This document shows positions 43,964 to 56,194 of a stretch of 64,000 bases of DNA, piece after piece. This stretch comes from Casuarina equisetifolia (Eukaryota > Streptophyta > Magnoliopsida > Fagales > Casuarinaceae). A program made the translations under genes and the position numbers. The notes below the pieces were generated by a model. It did no database searches. It had not been told where the DNA came from and saw nothing but the letters and a program-made list of their open reading frames with translations. The stretch is taken from contig CM052356.1 in NCBI GenBank assembly GCA_028551475.1, positions 10,381,884-10,445,883 on the forward strand. Reading direction: 5' to 3'. Position 1 is the stretch's first letter. Every line of letters starts with the position of its first letter.

Positions 43964-44138
43964 TTTTAATTTTTCAATTTCACTTATTATATGATATCCT
44001 GTACCTAATATTACATCATTCATGAAATATTTTTTTTTTCAATTTTTTTCAATGTCTTGTTTTTTACCTTTTTTTTTCTTTTTCAATTTCACTTATTATA
44101 GGATTTCTTGCAACTAATATTACATCATTTGATTGAAA
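43964..44138. repeat. Direct repeat, two copies spaced about 112 bp
   Basis: A block of about 60 bp with the core CAATTTCACTTATTATA, followed by GGATTTC/GATATCC, and the shared end TAATATTACATCATT occurs at about 43964-44026 and again at 44076-44138. Several substitutions separate the copies. It could be a local duplication or part of an unrecognised decayed element. Confidence 0.75.
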
Positions 44139-45844
44139 CAGACCGTGGTTATTCTTCGTTATAAACATATGGGATAAATCAACATATTTTCTAATTCTTT
44201 TAAGTTAAGTAAAAGTGTTGGATTTGATTATTTATTTTGATCTGAAATGTTTCAAAATTTCCGTCATCCTTTGAGTTTTTCCTTTCATTATTATCTCCTC
44301 TTCCTAGTACAAATATTTTCCTTTCTTTTTCAAGTTGCTTAGTTTCTTTTCAAATATCATAATATATAGTCCAACATACTTAATATTCTTTAGTGTGAAA
44401 CAAAATCCAATTATTGCTTGTTGTTAAAGAAAAAATAAGTTCTTAACATTCAAAAACTCTTTATTTGTGAAAGTTTCATATTATTCTATCAAAAATTATA
44501 TCACTTATCATTCTTTCCTTAGAACATAGTATACAAATAGTCATTCGAGGACAAAATTTTGACATTCAAAATTCATAAAATAACAATTTTTAGTTTATCT
44601 TAAGCATCACTTTCTCCAATCAAATTAATGATTAATATTTTCTTTTGTCTCCGATTTTTACCACCACAGTGTGATGTGAATCCTTCCCAAGTCGAGTGTT
44701 ATTTTTAATTTTTTTTTCCATACACTTAGAGCATAAATATAGTTTAACCCAATGAAAAGGCCATTGAGCCGTTTTGGTTGCAAATTTGTTTAGAAATTGA
44801 GATGCAACGTGCAAAAGAGGTCTGATGTTAAAGTAGAAGAAAAGGAAATTCCACCAACAATGGACACTGATTGCATAGCAACAAAGTGGTGTTATTATGA
44901 GACCCTGGAAGACATAAAAAGAAATTTGAAAATAGAACCGTTATTATGTAATTTTGATGTGTTGGGTTAAATTTGAAGGTTTTGGTGTGGAAAGTTTTGT
45001 TATTTTTGTGTTAGAAACCAAAACAATAGATTGAACAATAAATACCAAATTTATTTGTTGTTGAGAAGCATTGGTTTCAACTGAACCAAGGCAGCTTCCT
45101 TCGAGACACCAAAATTGCTCATCCTCTTGACTTATAAAAGAAAAAAAATTGTACTTTTTTTTTGTTTCTCGATTATATTGTTTCATTATTGTTTTATTAC
45201 ACGATCTCATTACATCGGCGTCATAATGAAATAACTATTTTTGTCTTTCTTTATTGAGTCTTTGTACGAATTGTGGGAAATAAGGTAAGAGATAGGTGGA
45301 CACCCTTATTAATAATACACCTTAACTTGACCTTTGCAAATCATGGCACCCTTACTGTCACGCGTACAAAGCAAACAAGCGTCGATTGAGTGACTTTGAA
45401 TAGACTAATTTATAATTAGCTTATTTGTCTTGGAGTAATTTCCGGGTAATAATTAAATACCAGAGCAAAAAGGTATTTTGCTCTTGTTGGAAAATATTTT
45501 ATTTCAAGAGATATTTTCTGTAGATGCGCATGGAATCCAAATCTAATTTATGAATTTGAAATTGCGTTTTCACATTAACATTAGTGTTAAATTCACAGCC
45601 AATATTATAGTATGTTAATTATCATTACGAATACTTATCATCACGATTGGAAGGCAGGATAAAATAATAGAGAAAGTATAACTTGATATAAAATATATCG
45701 ATGATGTTAATGTCCATCGTACAAAATTTTATAATTGAAGCCCATCGCTATCACGGGGGATTCGGTAAATGAAGAGATTATGTAGTGTATATTAAACAAA
45801 CGGGATGTTCTTTTCAACAATAGTTTTGGAGTTTTAAGATGATC

Positions 45845-46400
45845 AAACCATTTTAAAATAAAATGTTAGTGAAATCCATTATTATATAAGCATGATTCTT
45901 AATATATTATTTAAAGTATAAGGTTCATTCATTGCCCACATCTTAATACATTTTATTCTCGTGATGATTAAATTATCAAATTATTATAATGTTGTATTAA
46001 ATGAGTGATGTGTAAGATTAAATCCATGAGAACCTATAAAGGTGCTAATGAGATCATTATTGACATAATATTAAGAAATTTATTATTTAATACAAAAGTC
46101 GACATTAAAATTAATGAAACCCATTATCTTACAAGTTTAATTTTAATATATTTATAAAAAATATGAATCTTATTATTTATATCTTAACATATCATTCATT
46201 ATAATAGTTAAATCATCGAACCATTATTATACTATATTATGTGGGTAATGCATAAGCTTTTGTTATGTTAAGAGACTTATTATCTAATTTAAAAGTTAAT
46301 TTAAGGTTTTTAAAAAATTATTATCATATAAGTAAAAATCTTAATATTTTATTTATTGATATAAGACTTATTATTCATATTTTAATAAGAATTTTTAAAA
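45845..46400. repeat. Decayed tandem array of about 200-250-bp AT-rich units
   Basis: Three units beginning near 45845, 46103 and 46285 share the order: ATTATTATATAAG-like start, ATCTTAATA, a TTATTCAT...ATCTTAATA block, GATTAAATTATC/AGTTAAATCATC, and a TTATTATCTAATTTAAAAGT-like end. The third copy is partial. No family is recognised. Confidence 0.6.
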
Positions 46401-48037
46401 AATTATGAAGTTACCACTCAAATGACCTTTTTGTCTCTTTCCAGTAAACCCCCACATAAAAGAATTCAATCTGTTCCTCTCACCATTTGTCTTCTCTCTT
46501 GTTTGCTTATCAATCCAAGGAGGAGAATCGACGTTTTGACCTTAAGGGGATTGTGGGGGAATGTTCGTCGTTTTATATGTCAAACGGCAAAGCATCATCA
46601 AAAAGCTGTCTCCCTCGGCTCTCCAAGCGCGTCGGCCAATATGCTAACCGCTGGCAAGAACTCGGAAGCGGAAAAGTCGCATGAAACATGTCCAGTGTCC
46701 TTTATAGCATCATCTGGTTCGGATAATCAAAACTCTTAAAGCAAGGGAGGCAGAGCGCAAGGCACCATTCAGGGACAGAAAAGTCGTTGGAAACAAATCC
46801 TAGATACGGATTCTGTTGGTACATGGTTGCAACTTGCACTAGAATGTGATTGGCTGGCAACCGAATTTCAATTAAAAATTGCTTTAATTATCTCCAACCA
46901 TCCGGCGACACCGCTTCACTAATCTCCCACTAACCACACAGCAACAAACAACAGCTGGATCCGACCAATCAAATCTTTGCTTTGTAGAATTAGTTCTCTA
47001 CACTTGTCACATCGCAATTTGGTGGAGGAATACCGGGTAACGAGATTATCTGGTAGGTGCTTCGAAAAAAAACAAAAAACACCCAGAAATGGTTTGAATA
47101 TTTGCATCAAAGGTTTGAAACAAGCGGCTGGTATTAAAATGGTTGATTGAGTCAAGCAAGGTAGCAGAAGGAAAAAGCAGGTGCCAAGAAATTAAATATC
47201 AGAGGCCTCGGTTGGAAGCCAAGAAGCATCCAGGCTACCGGTTTAGTTTGTCGTGTTCACCTACTGCCTCTGTACAGCTAACATCGCTGCTGCATATATT
47301 AAGCCGTCGGCCATGGGAATACCAAAAGCTTTCTTAAATAGTTGTTGTGATGAAGTTTGTAGTTATAAAAAAAATGGCGTGATAATAAAGTCAAGAAAAG
47401 CGTTAATTATTTTAATGGGGAAGAAATAAGAGAGGCGAAGATAAAGATATGGTCGAAATGTCTCTGTTTATATTATTCGGATGCCTTTCAGTCGTTGGAA
47501 TGGATAGAAAACTGAAATGCGTCAAAAACAGGCTTAGGGGAGGGTTACAGGTCCACCAACTGGTGGTTAGGGCTTGAACCCTCCCAAGCAAACAACCACC
47601 ACGACGACCCATTCGAACTTTCTGGCGTGTTTTTGCCGTCCCAGAGTTTGTCACACGTGAGAAACGAAACGCAGAATGATTGTCACAGAAACGGCATATG
47701 GTTGTTGGTGCAAAGAATTATATAATAGTTTTAGCATTATGATATTCAGTTTATTGAGTAGGTTCCGTTGTTCCAATGACAAGGAGGTCGGTCTTTCTTT
47801 GGAATATATCTCTTGGGACTGGCATTTGTCTCCGTTTGGAGGAGATTGTCACGACCCACTTCGCCCATAATTTTCATTTACGAAGCTCCCCAAAGTTTTG
47901 CTTCCCACTAGAGCTTCCTATGCCTTTCTGGTAATTTTTTTTTCTTTTTTCTTTTACTTGCCTTTTCTCCGTCGTTGATGATTATGCACTTTTATTTCTG
48001 GTAAAATTCGATGCATGAGCTACATGAGTATGCTGAG

Positions 48038-48061
48038 GACGACGACGACGACGACGACGAT
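48038..48061. repeat. (ACG)n trinucleotide repeat
   Basis: Eight GAC/ACG units about 2.1 kb before the BELL start codon, perhaps in its 5' UTR first exon. Confidence 0.85.
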
Positions 48062-48689
48062 CAGTAAAGATTAGGGGAGTAGGGTATGGAAGTGTTTTAT
48101 GGGAGTTTTTTTTGTCAGAACTGTGCATCTGGGTAACTTGATTCTGGGTTTCCTTTGACTGGACTTTTGGTTTTATTTTGTTGGGTTCCACAGGATTTAT
48201 GTTCTTTTGCCTTCAAGGTTGTCTGCACCTATGCGCTTGGAATTCCTCTTTATTTTCTCTGTGCTTATGCTTGATGCTTGATGTTATCTGTAATTCTGGA
48301 TGCTGAAACGGGAATTATTTCTTCTGGTGGTTGATGTACCCCAGGAGAAAGGATAAAAGCTTAATGATTTTGCTTAGGAGTCTCTTTTTCTTGATGGGCA
48401 TGTGCTTCTGGGTAGGTTTCGGTTCGCGTAGGGTGTTACTAGTATCATTTTTTTTTTTTAAAAAAAATTATAATTGAGTTGTGTTTTCTACTGCGAATAG
48501 TTTTTCTATTTTCTTTCTATTCGATGCGATCTCTCTCGCTCGAACATCGCCTGGATGCTGAAAGCAGCCTTTTTCCGAGAAGATAATAGGGGAGGTGGGG
48601 GTTAGTGTTGATGATGATCAAAACTTATGAAGTATCTTAGTTGATGTTCTTGAGCAAAGAGAATTAAAGATAAAGTTTTATAGTATCTT

Positions 48690-49640
48690 TTTTTTGAGTA
48701 ATGTTTAAATGTGGGGAATTGGTTTTCGCATACTTACATGATATCAAAGCTAATTTGATTCATTCTAACTTTCATCCAACTTTGAATCATTTGGGTATGT
48801 TTGTTGTATAAGAGAGTATTAAGTATGAAAGTCTTACATGGGAAGTTGTGTTCTCAATTAATATTTAATGTAGAGTCATTTTCTTCCACTCACCAGAATA
48901 TCAAAAAGATTTTATAGATAAAAGTCTTATATAAAAAAAAAATACAATCCTTAGGTAATATTTAATTGTGATATTATTTTCTTTTGCTTATGAGTTAATT
49001 TTTGGGTTGGGTTTTGAGTTTTCTTATATGGTATCAAAGTCTAGGTTAATTTGTTCTAACTCCTATTCATCTTGAGCCTTTTAGGTATACTTTGTGTATA
49101 GAAGAGTGTTGAGGATGAACCATATACAAAAAATGCAATCATTGGGTAATGTTTAAGTGTGGAGCAATTCTTCCCTACTTATAAGCTTAGCTGTAAGGTT
49201 GGACTTTAGGCTTATTTATATGGTATGAAAGCCAAATTGATCCTCTCCAACTTTGTGTCATTGTGGAACTTTGAGTCATTTAGGTATGCTTGGTATGTGG
49301 AAAAGTGTTGGGCACAAAAGTTCTATACCAAAAATATATGATTTTTAGGTAATTTTTAAATGTGGAGAGTTAATTTTTAAGTTAAATTTTAGATTAGGTA
49401 ATTTTTAAATGTGAAGAGTTAATTTTTAAGTTAAATTTTAGACTTACTTACATGGCATTGGAACTAAGTTAATTTGGTCTAACTCTTGTTTAACTTTAAG
49501 CCCTTTAGATATTTTTGGCATATAGGAGACTATCAACAATGAAAATCCCACATTGAAAAAATCTGATTATTAAGTAATATTTAAATAAGATATTATTCAC
49601 TTCTATTCATAAACTAACTTTTAAATTAGACTTTGAGTGT
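48690..49640 (+). repeat. Decayed tandem array of TRIM/LTR-like units
   Basis: Four to five imperfect units of about 190-290 bp recur. Each has a GTAATNTTTAANTGTGGAG-like block, a stretch containing AAGCTTAGCT/TTTTAAGTT, and TTATATGGTATCAAAGTC or a decayed version (near 48739, 49029, 49217 and 49451), then GTGTTG(A/G)G. TGGTATCAAAG resembles the initiator-tRNA-Met primer-binding site that follows an LTR, so a tandem array of a TRIM (miniature LTR retrotransposon) is the best reading. It is fully decayed and non-coding, and probably lies in the 5' UTR intron of the BELL gene. Confidence 0.5.
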
Positions 49641-50189
49641 ACTTATAGTTTACTAGGAACTCACAAACTTTAAGCGTTTAGACCATTTTTTCTGTGTACT
49701 CGGACGCTTCCCACTTCTTTTATATTACTACAAAAAGTTTTCTTACTTTTTCTCATGCTTCGAGTTTGTGTCATTAGATTTTGTTTTGGTTTAGGAACCT
49801 GTGTTTTTCTTTTATCCAGTAATTCTTCACCATTGCTTATCTGCGACACTTTGAATGGCTAAGGCGGTTGCTGTACCATGCATAATGATAGTAACCAGTG
49901 ACTTATGTTTTCCCTCTTTCTAACACTGCATGAGGGTGTCTGTCCCACTTGAAACCTGCACTGTTTTGGAGACTGTTATCAGTTTACTTGGACGGTAGGA
50001 ATCTATTGCAGGGATTTGTAATTTTCTATTTTTTCGGAAGGCCTTTTTGTTTTCCTGTTAGGATTTGTTTGCTACTCAATTGAGCAACAGCATTTGTCTC
50101 TACTATCATATAATACTGAAGAGTACTGGTAATGGTTTGTATTTCATCTCTAGATTCTCAACTGAAGACTCAGGCAGAGGAAGCAAAAT

Positions 50190-53100
50190 ATGGCTACCTA
50201 TTTCCCTGGTCTAAGCAATCAAAGAGACGTTTTAATGAGTCCATATCCAGGGGACCAGAAAGCTGCTTCATATTCTGAACCACCTCTCCATCCTGGCAAT
50301 GTACTGATGTATCTGAACCAAGCTTCCTCAGGGTCCTACTCAGATGTCTTTTCTGGAAGTTCTTTATCTCCTCAGAACTGTTATGGCTCTGTTGGAGGCC
50401 GAAATGAGATGATGTTCATTCTACCTACAAATGACAGGGTAGGTGTGGAATCCGTTGATGGACAGTTTAATGCTGTAACAGGTGAACCCATTGGAACCTC
50501 TGTTGCTGGGGATTCCCACGTGACTCCAAGGACACAGCTGGGAGTTCCTGATAGTGAACAAAATATTCATTGTCAAGGATTATCTCTTAGCCTTGGCACT
50601 CAGATACCAACTTCAGTGTCTGTAGCTTCATTTGGTAGCCCGTACCCAAACCCAGGTCCAGCTTCATTCTTAAATACTAGTCTCCCACTTTCGAGGAATG
50701 GGGCAATGTCTTGTAAAGGTGACGAGGGCAACCAAGATAGAGAGTCGAGAAACGCAGAGTGCTTGCTATCTGGTTTTTCTGGAGCCAACCATGATGATAG
50801 CAGAACAGAGACATTTGGCAATCCTCACTCCTCGGGGAACCTTAAAGATATGATTTCTGATCGATATCCATATGAACCATCATGTTATGCAAACACAATC
50901 TTAAACTCAAAGTTCCTCAAGGCAGTACAGCAATTGCTTGATGAAGTGGTTAATGTCCGGAGGGCTTTGAAGCAGCGTGGACCTATCAAGCATCAAACAA
51001 CCCATAGGACTGGTTTAGATGGCTCTAAGGAGACAGATGGGAGATCTACTTCTCAATCTGTGCAAATGTCTTCAGACCCTGGCGAGTCAACTACTAACTC
51101 CTCTTGTGAGCTATCACATGCAGAACGACAGGATCTGCAGAATAAGAAGACAAAACTTTTGTCTATGCTGGATGAGGTAAATCTCCTGCCTTCATGGTTT
51201 TGCAGCTTACTTTCTCTTTTTCTTTCTTCCTTTCATAGTTTAGAGAGTCATATTTTCTTTCTTTTTTTCTTTTGAATTTCTAAATTCCCTTTGGATTGTA
51301 GTCTACTTTTCCTTGTGAAGGGCACTTGGATAATGACATCCCTTTCATCCATTGCATGCCCACGCTACTCGTTGAGGGTCTAGCAAATTCCCATAGTTTA
51401 TCGATTTCTTCTGTTCTAGAAAAATTCTTTTTTATTGCATTTGTGCTGATGCTGAAGAAAATAGGCATGATCATATACTTCTGTGTGTGATTCACGGGGA
51501 TTTATTTGCAGTGAATAGGTTCTATAAACAAACTGAGGCTGATGAAAAGATTTCTTGTTTAGTTGGGTTAAAGATGGGTAATCTCGAAGAATACATTGAC
51601 AAAGATCTTGATCAAAGCAAAAGCATTGCGGATCTGCTCGTCTTGTTTATGACATTAAAAGGAAGATTCTGTGCTTCAAGAGGCATGACATTTCAAGAGT
51701 GGCCTGTGAATATAATCTAAAACAGATTGGCTATCTCTTCCACGTACTTTTTGCCATTTTTGGCAGATGATTGTTTGTTAGCTCATAGATGGGAAACAAA
51801 TTCAAAATGAAGTCCAAAGTATCACGTTTTAATTGGAAGCAGTTCATGCTCAGGATTGGGTTGAGCGCGAAGATGCACCTTGTAAGTTGGTGTCGAAGAA
51901 TACATCTTTTCCTGCCTGAGGCTCTGTAAGTTAAAGATAAAAAATTGAGGAGTTTGGGGAAAAAGGTTCTGATGTGGGTACATGGTGGTTAAAGCTGTGG
52001 CTGGTGCTCATACATGAGCTAGGCTGTGGACGGGATTATAAAGATCTTGCGGGATCTTATGTCATTTACAGTGGCTATGGATACTTATTCCTTTACTCTA
52101 TTCACTTATTAGATGGTTTTCTTGGATATAATTATTTTAATTTATCACTTATAGTTGTGCTCTTGTTGTAGGTGGATAGAAGATACAAACAATATTACGA
52201 CCAAATGCAAATGGTGGTGTCGTCATTGGACATGGTAGCTGGGTATGGGGCCGCTGAATCATATACTGCTCTTGCGCTCCAGACAATTTCCCGCCACTTC
52301 CGTTGCTTGCGTGATGCAATCAGTGGCCAGATCCAGGCGACCCAAAGAAGTCTTGGGGAGCAAGAAACTTCATCACATGGACAAGGAGGAGTGATACCTC
52401 GTCTCCGCTATGTAGACCAGCAGCTCAAACAACAAAGGACTTTTCAGCAGTTTGGAGTTATGCGACATGCTTGGAGGCCTCAAAGGGGGCTTCCTGAGAG
52501 CTCTGTTTCAATTCTCCGTGCTTGGCTATTTGAACACTTCCTTCATCCGTAGGTCCCTCAACTTTATTTGCCCCTATTCTTGCTGCTTGTCAAATCTATC
52601 TGAGAACTTATAATTTACTAAGTTTCCTTGTTGTACCAGTTATCCTAAGGATTCAGAGAAACTTATGCTTGCAAGGCAAACAGGCCTGACCAGAAACCAG
52701 GTAAAATCATAGGCTTGTCGTCAATAATGGATAATGATTGCATAGTCTAAAAATTCATATTTAATATGCATTGTTGGATTGGGATCATAAAGATTCAGCA
52801 TGTTGAACATCTCAACTGATCCTTCCTACTATTCAAGTTAGGACATATTAAACTGTGGATCTTCTCTACTTTGTGAAGTCCCTGATCAAAGAATGTCTTG
52901 GTATTCCTCTAATAATATTCCAGAAAGCTTTACAAACCCTTCTTTTGGTTACATGGCATGATCGTTGTTTTTGTGCTCTGATCAGGTTGCAAACTGGTTT
53001 ATTAATGCACGGGTGCGTCTTTGGAAGCCCATGGTTGAGGAGATGTACAAAGAAGAGTTTGGCAGATCAGAAATGAACTCCAAATCTTCCCTTGAAAATG

Positions 53101-53612
53101 CATCCCAAACACCGAGAGATAATTTTCAGGCATTTGAGGATACAGGGGAAGAGATGCAAGATGCCAAATCTGTTCATATCTCCCCAGTAGAGATAAACAG
53201 GCAAACAGAAACCTTAGGGTTGGAAAGAGGTGCTAGGAGAGATATTTCTTCCGAGCCTGACATAACGAAATTACAGGGTGACCAAAAACCTAACATGGAT
53301 GACCATAGCCTCTATTCGGATGAGATTATGGCACCCCACCAGAGTGGTGGTGGGAATCTTATGGCTGCTGCTGCCACATATGATATGTCAGACTTGGGTA
53401 GTTTTGTAGATGGTAGCCAGGTTTCGCTTGCATTAGAATTGCGGCATTGTGAAAAAGATGGTTTTCCCACGTCTGGTGGCACCAGCTCAAGAGGTAATAA
53501 TGCAGCAACTTCTTCTGCAGAGCCTGACTCGCTAGATTTTCAGTGTGTAGATCTGGGGAAGCAACATCCGAGGTTCGACAATTCCCATATGTTACATGAC
53601 TTCGTTGTCTAA
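50190..53612 (+). CDS. BLH: BEL1-like (BELL/TALE) homeodomain transcription factor
   Basis: Four coding exons are traced: 50190-51176, 52172-52548, 52640-52700 and 52986-53612, totalling 2052 nt and 683 residues. The 61-nt third exon inside the homeodomain is the hallmark gene structure of plant BELL genes. Domains in order: a ZIBEL-type QGLSLSLG motif (about 129-136), the SKY region (about 240-257, here [18 protein letters not shown]), the BELL domain (about 313-385) and a TALE homeodomain (about 430-493) with the three-residue loop extension and the recognition helix [17 protein letters not shown] second ZIBEL-like VSLALELRH lies near the C-terminus. BELL proteins bind DNA as heterodimers with KNOX proteins in the nucleus and control meristem and organ patterning. 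SKY here starts NSKF instead of the more usual S[SR]YL. Neighbours suggest the BLH3/BLH10 branch; sequence alone does not settle this. Confidence 0.94.
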
Positions 53613-54620
53613 AGCAATGCTTGCCTCTAGCCTTACTGGTGGAAATCAATATTTTAGGAGGATTGTTGAAATCGAATACCAAAAACAGAAATAGAAATAG
53701 AGTGGTTGGCGCTCTTCTTTGTCATTGCTCATCCTACTTGCTTATTGGTTGAAGATACAAAAGCTATTAGCAGTGCAAATATACGTGTAGATATATGGTA
53801 TTTTACCAAACTTGTAATATAACAAAAGATTGTTGGAGCTGTAGGCATGTTTGTGTAGATGAGATGCATAGGATTTTTATCCATTTTGTTGAATAAAGGA
53901 TCTTGTACAAGTACTCCTCCAAGTGTGATATCGATGTATCATTTCTATAGAAATAAATTTTAAATAAGAATTGGGCAATTCATGTATGATTCCTATGAAG
54001 TAAGGTATAACAGTCATACCCCTCATGTTAACCTAAGCACATCTTCTTACGTTCCATTACATCCCTCGGAAAGACTTATTCTGCTCCCCGTAAGGACGTC
54101 ATGTTTGCATGAAATCCAAACCAAGTATAGGTATTAAGGATTACCTTTAGAGGCCTTTGAAGGATAATGGAAAGCTTAAGAGGCCTTTGAGATTATTAAG
54201 GCCAAGAGAGCCGTTTGTATCTTAAGCAAAATTGGCTCTACGGTATCTTAATAAGTATTGAGGTGACGATCCACATTCCTTTCAGGTCTTTCAATGTATG
54301 ACATAGAAGTAGAATTTAAAGATTCTAGGAATCCATCAACACCATGAATTGCTCTTCTAAAATGTTGTTGCCGCCTAATTCTCTTAGTCCTAGAGTACTC
54401 ATGCCTAGATCTTCAATAACAGCCTTGTCCCCATCACTAGATACAACTCCAAAAATAATTTTTCCTCAGCCTCTTTAACCTCAAATTAGTGACCCACTCA
54501 TCTCAAATATGTACTGCATTTTTAAATTGATTACTCCTAGGCCATTGTCAACCATCTCTTTGAGAGTTCCAAACCAAAAAAACATTAAGGAGTTTGTCTA
54601 GTCTTCTTTTTTTTTTTTTC
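53613..54620. other. BELL gene 3' region and unassigned DNA
   Basis: AATAAA at 53892-53897, about 280 bp after the stop codon, is the likely polyadenylation signal. From about 54000 on I see no gene; an AGGCCTTTGA decamer occurs twice near 54150-54200. Part of this DNA may belong to the caulimovirid-like fragment that follows. Confidence 0.5.
53892..53897 (+). terminator. Polyadenylation signal of the BELL gene
   Basis: AATAAA in GAATAAAGG, 280 bp after the stop codon, followed within 40 bases by a T/G-rich stretch; a plausible but untested 3' end. Confidence 0.5.
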
Positions 54621-54629
54621 CCATATAAA

Positions 54630-55310
54630 CTATCTATCCTCCATTGAGGTTGAACGACAAGTCTAGATTGAGTTTCACTGAAAATCTTGCTAATGTACCA
54701 ATTTGAAGGATACACTCATCTCCACGAAGTAATTAAGATCTATCTTATCTTCCATGGTATGAAAGATCTTTCTATAGCAACATGCATAACCTTGTTTGAT
54801 TCCAAGTTCCTTAAATACAATGATGCTAGTATAGCAATTTCGGAAACCAACTTGATTGTGGGAATAGTTAACTTCACTGTTTACCTGAACTATTGCATTT
54901 CATTCATAGATCCATCTCAGCTCATGTTTGATGATCTAGGTATAGATCACTAGATTCACACTAGTAGCCAACATCATGATGACCATTCTTCACCGCTAAA
55001 TGACATGTAGGCTACAAAACTAATTGGCATAGTGTGGTACGATACCTAATTACCAAATCAAGTAAACGTTCTAAGATAGATCCCTTGGGAAAAATTACCA
55101 AAGCTACTATGAGAGTCTTGGATTACCAACTACAAGAAGATGGTTTAAGCATCATTCAGGCCAATTGTTTTCTAAAAAGCATATCCTTCAAGCCAACTCA
55201 AGATGATCTGAGTCATTTTCCTAAAACGCAAGGAGAGTCATTGTCCATTCCCCTTTCATTAGTCTTGGTCATTTCCCACACCTCGACCCCTCCTTGCATG
55301 CCTTAATGTG
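54630..55310 (+). mobile_element. Endogenous pararetrovirus (caulimovirid) fragment, movement-protein region
   Basis: Peptides such as FEGYTHLHEVIKI and LIVGIVNFTVYLNYCIS match the general pattern of plant viral movement proteins of the 30K type, and resemble the sequences I recall from endogenous caulimovirids of the Florendovirus group. The nearby PLRLNDKSRLSF-type peptide fits the same family. The fragment is broken, with several breaks, has no polymerase region attached and ends close to the 5' LTR of the second copia element. It is a fossil; many substitutions suggest considerable age. The family assignment rests on memory of motif patterns and needs a profile search. Confidence 0.5.
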
Positions 55311-55503
55311 CTCATCCTCGTTTAGGGTAGTGTGACTACTGTGCACACTCCCCATGCTAGCCTCCTCATAGGGGCTCTATGTTGTCTTACACACTAGAAA
55401 CCTCTTGTTGGTTTTCTCACGTGTCAATCAAATTGGATGTGACAATCTTCCCCACCTAATCTTGCAATGCCCTTGTTGTATCAAGTGATCTATTGCTTAG
55501 CTG

Positions 55504-56138
55504 TGTTAGTTTATTTTATAAGCTTATGTAATATGGCCTAGTATCAATAAGCATAAACTAGTTCTCTTATAAAGGTGTATTGATGTAAATGATATTGATC
55601 TAATTGTATAAGACATATTTTGATCTTGATTGTGAATATGGTGCTAGCTAGTATTAGCCTTAATACACCTTATGAAACTGTGATGAGTTAAAACTATTTT
55701 GTTTAGCATGTTATTAGTTATATCAGTTAAGTTTCCCTTCTAGCTCATTATATATGCATTCGAATTTGTATATAATGAAATCAAGCTTATGGTAAGGCAT
55801 AATGGTCATTTCACAATGATATGTATTTTTCTTTATTTAATGAAACATTATCACATTTTACGTGATTGTTTGTTTGTTAGGTAGACACCATTTTGCATAT
55901 ATTTTTTCTCTACCACCAAGCGTTCTTATAACTATTTCGTAATAAATTTTTGCTTTTCATCTACTAGCACAATCAGAGTAATAGAGGGTAAGATCTTAAC
56001 AAAAAATTATACTAAAATGCAGTCATATACAAGTATGCAATTCTTGTTTTAGTTTTATACTTAAACCCATTTTCAATCTATGATTGATGTATTAGATCTT
56101 GGCTGAAACCTTTATTTGAGGTTATTTATTTTCTTACA
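55504..56138 (+). repeat. 5' LTR of the second copia element
   Basis: About 635 bp beginning TGTTAG and ending TTACA, followed after 2 bases by the primer-binding site. Its first 30 bases resemble the start of the LTR at 5464-5901. No partner LTR is available for dating. Confidence 0.65.
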
Positions 56139-56140
56139 TT

Positions 56141-56153
56141 TGGTATTGGAGCC
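56141..56153 (+). other. Primer-binding site for initiator tRNA-Met (copia)
   Basis: TGGTATTGGAGCC matches the common copia site TGGTATCAGAGCC at 11 of 13 bases and lies 2 bases after the LTR end, fixing the right edge of the 5' LTR. Confidence 0.7.
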
Positions 56154-56194
56154 ATTTAGCATCAATTTGGATTGAAAAAAAAGGTATGAAAATG

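Larger units (their letters stand above)
42141..46421. other. AT-rich gene-free block of about 4.3 kb
   Basis: Very AT-rich DNA without recognisable genes. It contains a 112-bp-spaced direct repeat (43964-44138) and a decayed tandem array (about 45845-46400). Open frames are short and lack any domain. It separates the UBC gene from the upstream region of the BELL gene. Confidence 0.6.
46422..50153 (+). other. Promoter and probable 5' UTR with intron of the BELL gene
   Basis: No coding gene is seen; two overlapping open frames near 46422-46739 lack any recognisable domain. A TTTCATCTCTAG acceptor ends at 50153 and is followed by 36 bases of leader directly before the BELL start codon. Many plant BELL genes have a 5' UTR intron, so the first exon probably lies near 47.6-48.1 kb, where a CT-rich segment and an (ACG)n run (48038-48061) resemble leader sequence. 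The donor site is not resolved. Confidence 0.45.

Noticed and set aside
46422-46739. A small protein gene upstream of the BELL gene
   Set aside because: Two overlapping frames have similar length, neither has a recognisable domain, and the base composition changes only because the region becomes less AT-rich.
51487-51720. A 77-codon open frame in BELL intron 1
   Set aside because: It starts with a non-standard codon context, lacks a family match and lies within an intron with good donor and acceptor sites.
54687-55306. Two host genes downstream of the BELL gene
   Set aside because: Both frames are better explained as pieces of a decayed caulimovirid-like fragment.
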